Of a stretch of 64,000 nucleotides of DNA, positions 58,642-64,000 are shown in pieces. This stretch comes from Streptomyces sp. NBC_00223. GTDB taxonomy: Bacteria; Actinomycetota; Actinomycetes; Streptomycetales; Streptomycetaceae. A program made the position numbers and the translations under genes. The notes below the pieces were generated by a model that searched no databases, had not been told where the DNA came from, and saw nothing but the letters and a program-made list of their open reading frames with translations. Numbering within the stretch: position 1 is the first letter of the stretch; every line of letters begins with the position of its first letter. Location: positions 3,767,501 to 3,831,500 of the forward strand of contig NZ_CP108109.1 in assembly GCF_036199905.1 (NCBI RefSeq), written 5' to 3'.

Positions 58642-61600
58642 TTGTACCAGCCCATCAGATATCTGGGGCGCACGATCGCCCTGGGAGGCACCACCGCGTT
58701 GCTGGCCGCCGCCGGCGTCTTCGCGCTGGCCGTCCCGCAGGCGTCGGCCGCCACCCCCGCCGCCACCGGCGGCAACGGAGCGAGCCTGCCGTACGTCGAG
58801 GTACAGGCGGAGAACTCGGCCACCAACGGCACGGTCATCGGCCCGAGTTACGCCCAGGGCCAGCTGGCCGACGAGGCGTCGTACCGCAAGGCCGTGACCC
58901 TCCAGGGCAGCGGCAAGTACGTCACGTTCACCACACCGGTGGCGACCAACTCGATCGACTTCCGGTACAGCATCCCGGACACCTCGGGCGGATCGGTCTA
59001 CACCGCCCCGCTGTCGCTGTACATCAACGGCACCAAGCAGAGCGACTTCACGCTGACCAACGCCTACAGCTGGTACTACGGCGGCTATCCGTTCACCAAC
59101 TCGCCGGGCAGCAACCCGCATCACTTCTACGACGAGGCGCACCGGCTGCTCCCGCAGTCGTATCCGGCCGGTACGACCTTCAAGCTCCAGGTGGACGCGG
59201 GCGACAACGCGTCGTCGTACACGATCGACTACGCCGACTTCGAGCAGGTGGGCGCCGCGCTGACCGCGCCCGCGGGCTCGGTGTCGGTCACCAGCAAGGG
59301 CGCGGACGCGACCGGTTCGGCCGACTCGACCAGCGCGTTCAACTCCGCGATCAGCGCGGCCGGTCCCGGCGGCACGGTGTGGATTCCGCCGGGCACGTAC
59401 AACATCCCGGGGCACATCGCCGTCAACAACGTGACCGTCGCGGGCGCCGGCATGTGGTACTCGACGGTCACCGGCACCGCGCCCGGCTTCTACGGCAACT
59501 CCGCGCCGTCGCCGAGCAGCAATGTGCATCTGCAGAACTTCGCGATCTTCGGCAACGTCCAGGAGCGCGACGACTCCGCCCAGGTGAACGGCATCGGCGG
59601 CGCGATGAGCAACTCCAGCGTCTCCAGCGTGTGGATCGACCACATGAAGGTCGGCGCCTGGATGGACGGGCCGATGGACAAGCTGACCTTCAGCGGTCTG
59701 CGCATCCGCGACACCACCGCTGACGGCGTCAACTTCCACGGTGGCGTGACCAATTCGACCGTCACCAACAGCGACATCCGCAACACCGGTGACGACGGCA
59801 TCGCGACCTGGGCCGACTCCGCGCTCGGCGCCGACGCCAACGACACGATCTCCGACAACACGGTGACAACGCAGATCCTCGCCAACGGCATCGCGATCTA
59901 CGGCGGCCACGACAACACCGTCAGCGGCAACCTGGTGGTGGACACCGGCCTCGCCCAGGGCGGCGGCATCCACGTCGGGCAGCGCTTCACCTCGACGCCC
60001 GTCGGCACCACCACGGTGTCGAACAACACCCTGATCCGCGACGGCAGCCTCGACCCGAACTGGCAGTTCGGCGTCGGCGCGCTGTGGTTCGACGGCAGCC
60101 AGGGCGCGATCACCGGACCGATCAACGTCAGCAACGCGCTGATCGAGCAGAGCCCGTACGAGGCCGTCCAGTGGGTCGAGGGCACCGTCAGCGGGGTCAA
60201 CCTGAACAACGTGACCATCGCGGGCGCCGGCACCTTCGCCCTCCAGGAACAGACCGGCGGCGCGGCGAAGTTCACCAATGTCACGGCCACCGGCGTGGGC
60301 GCCTCCTCCCCGGTCTACAGCTGCGAGGGCAACAACTTCGCGGTGACCGACGGCGGCGGCAACTCCGGTATCACCGGCACCCCGATCTGCGGCCCGTGGC
60401 CGTCCCCGGTCTTCCCGCCCTACCCGGCCGAGGGCGTCACCGCCAACCCGAGCGCGCTCAACTTCGGTTCGGTCGCCACCGGTTCGACGAGCGCCGCGCA
60501 GACCGTGACGGTCTCCAACCCGACGGGCGCGGCCGCTGCCGTCTCGTCGATCGCCGCCACCGGCGACTTCTCCCAGACCAACACCTGCGGTTCGTCCATC
60601 GCGGCGAACGGCTCGTGCACGGTCAGCGTGAAGTTCGCGCCGACGGCGACCGGCGCCCGTACCGGCACCCTGACCGTCAACGCGGGCGGGAACACCAGCA
60701 CGGTCAGCCTGTCGGGCACCGGCACCGCGCCCGGCCCGGTCCTCAACACCGACCCGGCCAGCCTCTCCTTCGCCGCCACGGTGGTCGGCTCCTCGGCTCC
60801 CGCGCAGACCGTGACGGTGTCCAACTCCGGTACGACCGCGGCGACCGTCTCGGGCGTCACGGCGAGCGGTGACTTCAGCCAGACCAACAACTGCTCCACC
60901 CTCGCGGTGGGTGCCTCCTGCACGGTGACCGTCACGTTCAAGCCCACCACGGGCGGCGCCCGTACCGGGAATCTGACGCTCACCGGCAACGCCAACAACA
61001 GCCCGACGACGGTCACCCTGGCCGGCAGCGGCATCGACAGCAGCACCAACATCGCGGCCGGCCGCCCGGCGTCGGCGAGTTCGAGCAGCGGTACGTATGT
61101 CCCGGCGAACCTCACGGACGCCGACGCCTCGACGTACTGGGAGAGCGCCAACGGCTCCTTCCCGCAGTGGGCGCAGGTCGACCTCGGCCAGAACTACGGC
61201 GTCGGCAAGGTCGTCCTCAAGCTGCCGCCGGCCACGGCGTGGGCGGCGCGCACCCAGACCCTGTCGGTGCTCGGCTCCACGGACGGCTCGAACTTCTCGA
61301 CCCTCGTGGGCTCGGCCGGGTACACCTTCGACCCGAACGCCAACAACAACACGGTGACGATCACCTTCAACTCCGCCACGGCCCGGTACGTCCGGGTCAA
61401 CATCACCGCCAACAACGGCTGGGCGGCGGGGCAGTTGTCGGACTTCGAGGTCTTCCCGAGCGGCGGCGGTGGCGGGACGTCGGCGGCGACGCTGTCGGCC
61501 AACCCCGGTTCGCTGACCTTCGCGAGCCAGGCGCCGGGCACCACCAGCGCGGCGCAGACGGTCACGGTGACCAACACCGGCAACGCGGCCGCGGCGGTCT

Positions 61601-62211
61601 CCGGGGTCTCGGTCTCCGGTGACTTCTCGCAGACCAACACCTGCGGTTCGTCCCTCGCGGCGAACGCGTCCTGCACGGTCAGCGTCAAGTTCGCGCCGAC
61701 CGCGTCGGGCACCCGCACCGGCGGCCTCACCATCAGCAGCAACGCGTCGAACAACCCGACCACGGTCGCGCTGACCGGCACGGGCTCGGGCACGGTGAGC
61801 ACCAACCTCGCCGCGGGCAAGGCCACCAGCGAGTCCAGCCACAACGACGTGTACGCGTCCTCGAACGTCACGGACGGCAACCAGAACAGCTACTGGGAGA
61901 GCGCCAACAACGCTCTGCCGCAGTGGGTGCAGGTGGACCTCGGCTCCGCGCAGAGCGCCGGGCGCGTCGTCCTCCAGCTCCCCGCCACGTGGGGGGCCCG
62001 CAGCGAGACGCTCTCCGTGTCGGGCAGCACGGACGGCAGCAGCTTCACCACGCTCAAGTCGTCGGCGAGCTACACCTTCGACCCGAGCGGCAATAACACG
62101 GTCACCATCACGTTCCCCGCGACCACCCAGCGGTACTTCCGGGTGACCGTCACGGCGAACACGGGCTGGCCGGCCGGCCAGTTCTCCGAGTTCCAGGTCT
62201 GGAACACCTGA
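58642..62211 (+). CDS. Secreted beta-helix glycosidase with accessory domains (GH87-like)
   Basis: An 1189-residue secreted protein with a TTG start (AAAGGAG seven bases upstream). Layout: signal peptide 1-36; N-terminal carbohydrate-binding-like domain 45-195; right-handed beta-helix about 210-600 with Asp-rich turns ('NTGDDGIATWADS', 'GIAIYGGHDNTVSGN') resembling mycodextranase/alpha-1,3-glucanase GH87 and pectate lyases; two choice-of-anchor-D (ASH-like) repeats 612-835; F5/8C discoidin 838-955; a third anchor-D repeat 962-1065; a second F5/8C 1068-1189. It probably digests a fungal or plant polysaccharide such as alpha-1,3-glucan. Exact activity uncertain. Confidence 0.85.
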   Translation: MYQPIRYLGRTIALGGTTALLAAAGVFALAVPQASAATPAATGGNGASLPYVEVQAENSATNGTVIGPSYAQGQLADEASYRKAVTLQGSGKYVTFTTPVATNSIDFRYSIPDTSGGSVYTAPLSLYINGTKQSDFTLTNAYSWYYGGYPFTNSPGSNPHHFYDEAHRLLPQSYPAGTTFKLQVDAGDNASSYTIDYADFEQVGAALTAPAGSVSVTSKGADATGSADSTSAFNSAISAAGPGGTVWIPPGTYNIPGHIAVNNVTVAGAGMWYSTVTGTAPGFYGNSAPSPSSNVHLQNFAIFGNVQERDDSAQVNGIGGAMSNSSVSSVWIDHMKVGAWMDGPMDKLTFSGLRIRDTTADGVNFHGGVTNSTVTNSDIRNTGDDGIATWADSALGADANDTISDNTVTTQILANGIAIYGGHDNTVSGNLVVDTGLAQGGGIHVGQRFTSTPVGTTTVSNNTLIRDGSLDPNWQFGVGALWFDGSQGAITGPINVSNALIEQSPYEAVQWVEGTVSGVNLNNVTIAGAGTFALQEQTGGAAKFTNVTATGVGASSPVYSCEGNNFAVTDGGGNSGITGTPICGPWPSPVFPPYPAEGVTANPSALNFGSVATGSTSAAQTVTVSNPTGAAAAVSSIAATGDFSQTNTCGSSIAANGSCTVSVKFAPTATGARTGTLTVNAGGNTSTVSLSGTGTAPGPVLNTDPASLSFAATVVGSSAPAQTVTVSNSGTTAATVSGVTASGDFSQTNNCSTLAVGASCTVTVTFKPTTGGARTGNLTLTGNANNSPTTVTLAGSGIDSSTNIAAGRPASASSSSGTYVPANLTDADASTYWESANGSFPQWAQVDLGQNYGVGKVVLKLPPATAWAARTQTLSVLGSTDGSNFSTLVGSAGYTFDPNANNNTVTITFNSATARYVRVNITANNGWAAGQLSDFEVFPSGGGGGTSAATLSANPGSLTFASQAPGTTSAAQTVTVTNTGNAAAAVSGVSVSGDFSQTNTCGSSLAANASCTVSVKFAPTASGTRTGGLTISSNASNNPTTVALTGTGSGTVSTNLAAGKATSESSHNDVYASSNVTDGNQNSYWESANNALPQWVQVDLGSAQSAGRVVLQLPATWGARSETLSVSGSTDGSSFTTLKSSASYTFDPSGNNTVTITFPATTQRYFRVTVTANTGWPAGQFSEFQVWNT

Positions 62212-62260
62212 CCCGACTCCCGGTCGGGCACCCCCCGACCGGACCCGCCCATGCATGACA

Positions 62261-62291
62261 AGGGGCCCCACCGCGGCGCGGTGGGGCCCCT
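62261..62291. terminator. Strong hairpin terminator after the glycosidase
   Basis: AGGGGCCCCACCGC and GCGGTGGGGCCCCT form a perfect 14-bp stem around a 3-base loop, 50 bases after the glycosidase stop. It is the strongest terminator-like hairpin in the window. Confidence 0.85.
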
Positions 62292-62477
62292 GCCTCTCCC
62301 CTGTGGACCACGTCCGCCACTCCGGATCCGCCGTGGGGTGCACGGTCAGGAACTCCGCAGAGCGGATCGGCACGCCCGCCGCCCGACCGGCTCCGCCGCT
62401 CCCGAAGGAGCCCGGTCAGAGTGGCCCGGCCCCCACGGCGGCGGCCCGGACGGACGAGCACGTCGCCCGCTGGCCGG

Positions 62478-62910
62478 CGCGGCGCCGCCGAGCACGCCCA
62501 CCGCGTCGCGGAGCGCGTCGGCAACGGCAGCCGAGCCCCACGGGGGCGGACGAGACGGACGAGCGTCGCCCGTCGGCCGGGACGGACGGGTGCGTCACCC
62601 GTCGGCCGAGGGTGAGCCGACGCGGCGCCGCCGAACACGTCCACCACGTCGCGGAGCGCGTCGGCAACTGGAGCCGGCCCCCACGGGTGGCGGGCCGGAC
62701 GGACGAGTACGTCGCCCCCCGGCCGGGGCTGAGCCGCCGCGGCGCCGCCGAACACGCCCACCGCGTCGCAGAGCGCGTCGGCAACTGGAGCCGGCCCCCA
62801 CGGGTGGCGGGCCGGACGGACGAGTACGTCGCCCCCCGGCCGGGGCTGAGCCGCCGCGGCGCCGCCGAACACGCCCACCGCGTCGCGGAGCGCGTCGGCA
62901 GCGGGAGCCG
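62478..62910. repeat. 117-bp tandem repeat array
   Basis: A unit beginning CGCGGCGCCGCCGA starts at 62621, 62738 and 62855 (period 117 bp). The first two full copies are nearly identical, the third is partial, and a more diverged copy begins at 62478. Because 117 is a multiple of three, frames stay open on both strands, giving 39-residue protein repeats; neither strand has an RBS or a known fold, so I do not call a gene here. Confidence 0.75.
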
Positions 62911-63145
62911 GGCCCGACTCGGCTGTCGGATCGGCATGTCCGGCCTCCTCGATCGCCTCGCGTCCGAGCCCCCGGCTCCTGGGTCCGCGCCGCGGGGGCG
63001 CGGAGGTCAGGAAGGGGAGCGGGCCCGGGCCGGGGCCCGGGAAGGGGGAGCCGCCCCGGGCTCAGAACGCCGGGTACCGGCCCGGGCTCAGAACGCGGTG
63101 TCGGCCGGCGCTCAGAACCCGGGAAGCATCGGTCGCAGACCGCGC
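62911..63145. other. Intergenic with short direct repeats
   Basis: Short imperfect repeats such as GGCTCAGAACGC occur at 63058-63115, followed by two copies of a CGGGAAGC-CGGTCGCAGACCG pattern that run into the 3' end of the PH-domain gene. No gene seen. Confidence 0.4.
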
Positions 63146-63976
63146 TCAGGACACGGGAAGCGCCGGTCGCAGACCGGGCTCGCGGATCAGCGCGGTGACC
63201 TCCGCGGCCGCCCGCGACGCGCAGCTCGGCCGCCCCGACCACCGTTCCAGCCGCGGCGAACCGACCATGCCGATCCGTATGTCGTCGACCCCTTCACGGC
63301 AGGCGAGGCCCAGCTCGCCGCGCGCGTTGTACACGACGGCCGTGGCGTCGTCCCAGGGGCGGTGGTGCGTACGCCACAGGGTCCGCACGTACAGACCGTC
63401 GGGCGCGGCCACGATCCGCCACCGCGCGATCCGGGCCAAGGGGACCACCCAGCACAGCCACATCAGGTACCAGAAGGTCAGCGGCGACGGGTGAACCCCC
63501 CACAGGTACAGCGCGACCGGCCCCGCGGCCACCACCGCGAACAGCACCAACGCCGTCACGAACGCCACCGGCCCCGGCTGCCAGCGCACCCGGGCCGGCC
63601 CGGTGGCCAGAGCGGCCCGCGCCTCGCGCACCCGGTCCTCGGCTGCCGCCCGGTCCTTCGCGGGACCCCCGCTGACCGGGACGCCGTCGGCCTGGGGCAG
63701 GTCGGGCGCGGCGCCCGGACGTATCGGGGAGACCGACACCTCGACAAGCCACTGGCCTGATTCCGTGGCGCTCGCCAGCACCAACTCCCGGTCCCCGCGG
63801 ACCGGTCCGTAGAGCAGGGCCTGGCGCAGCGTCTCACGGGCGCCGATGTGCGGCCGGTAGTGCAGCACGGGGTCGAGGCCGGCGGTGTCGTCGGCGGCGT
63901 ATATCTCCGTGTTCCCCCCGTTGCGGCGGGTCAGGACGCGCAGGACGGGCACGGGAGCGCTCAGCAGCGCCGTCAC
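63146..63976 (-). CDS. PH-domain-like membrane protein
   Basis: A 276-residue protein. Residues 1-130 are a soluble mixed-fold part. Two membrane spans follow ('FVTALVLFAVVAAGPVALYL' and 'LTFWYLMWLCWVVPLARIA', about 148-200). The rest resembles a bacterial PH-type domain ('RWRIVAAPDGLYVRTLWRTH', then 'RIGMVGSPRLERW'). Such two-span PH proteins are common in actinobacteria and of unknown role. The GTG at 63976 may overlap an upstream gene outside the window (GTGA context). Confidence 0.72.
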   Translation of the reverse strand: MTALLSAPVPVLRVLTRRNGGNTEIYAADDTAGLDPVLHYRPHIGARETLRQALLYGPVRGDRELVLASATESGQWLVEVSVSPIRPGAAPDLPQADGVPVSGGPAKDRAAAEDRVREARAALATGPARVRWQPGPVAFVTALVLFAVVAAGPVALYLWGVHPSPLTFWYLMWLCWVVPLARIARWRIVAAPDGLYVRTLWRTHHRPWDDATAVVYNARGELGLACREGVDDIRIGMVGSPRLERWSGRPSCASRAAAEVTALIREPGLRPALPVS

Positions 63977-64000
63977 CCGGTGGCGGGCGAGCAGGCCCGA

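Noticed and set aside
58555-62373. A 1272-residue minus-strand open frame
   Set aside because: Shadow of the secreted glycosidase; Arg/Val/Gly-rich without any motif.

Overview
The window has very high GC, third-position GC bias, many GTG starts, frequent 4-bp ATGA/GTGA gene overlaps and typical actinomycete families (DasR-type chitinase control, long secreted glycosidases, TetR/IclR/ArsR/XRE regulators, DUF4232 and SCO0930-like lipoproteins). This points to Streptomyces or a close relative. No rRNA, tRNA, IS element or CRISPR array was seen. The content looks like accessory or chromosome-arm DNA.

Layout. 1-3.1 kb: a roadblock/LC7 module with a DUF4388-like partner, divergent from another roadblock gene, then a small coiled-coil protein. 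3.2-5.9 kb: an MFS exporter divergent from an SRPBCC-ArsR pair with two matching palindromic operators. 6.1-15.1 kb (minus strand): a nine-gene operon-like cluster with a 7-deazaguanine (preQ0) core (FolE, QueD, QueE, QueC) plus an ATP-grasp ligase, SAM methyltransferase, Fe(II)/2-oxoglutarate oxygenase, EctB-like aminotransferase and MFS exporter. It looks like a biosynthetic cluster for a preQ0-derived metabolite, but queE is frameshifted near its 5' end. 15.9-17.7 kb: TetR and aldo/keto reductase. 17.7-20.2 kb: a cis-prenyltransferase coupled to an MpaB/rubber-oxygenase-like EF-hand protein. 20.6-25.7 kb: membrane XRE protein, DUF4232 lipoprotein and a GH18 chitinase with upstream dre-like sites. 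26.1-28.8 kb: isopropylmalate-dehydrogenase-like, isochorismatase and methyltransferase genes. 29.1-33.7 kb: lspA, a lipoprotein, a 36-bp tandem repeat, an AAA ATPase/nuclease-like gene and two divergent XRE genes.

34.2-53.0 kb is an aromatic-acid catabolic island. An FAD hydroxylase, gentisate dioxygenase and FAH-type hydrolase form a gentisate branch divergent from an IclR regulator. A second long minus-strand run holds a LigJ-like amidohydrolase, LigB-like extradiol dioxygenase, three tandem RraA/HMG-aldolase-like genes, a VanB-like reductase, an iron/polyamine-type ABC importer, a cupin, a small helical protein, a Rieske oxygenase, a class II aldolase-like decarboxylase and an orphan EutA-like protein with a His-rich N terminus.

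53.5-57.4 kb is the most novel-looking locus: a 38-residue Pro/Gly-rich peptide with a 13-nt perfect Shine-Dalgarno, a membrane HExxH (M50-like) protease with a PqqD/RRE-like N-terminal domain, and a large TPR protein with a degenerate ATPase-like region. It looks like an undescribed ribosomal-peptide (RiPP) system. The window ends with an XRE regulator, a very large secreted beta-helix glycosidase, a strong terminator, a 117-bp tandem repeat and a PH-domain membrane protein. All functions are inferred by reading the translated sequence; no database search was run.
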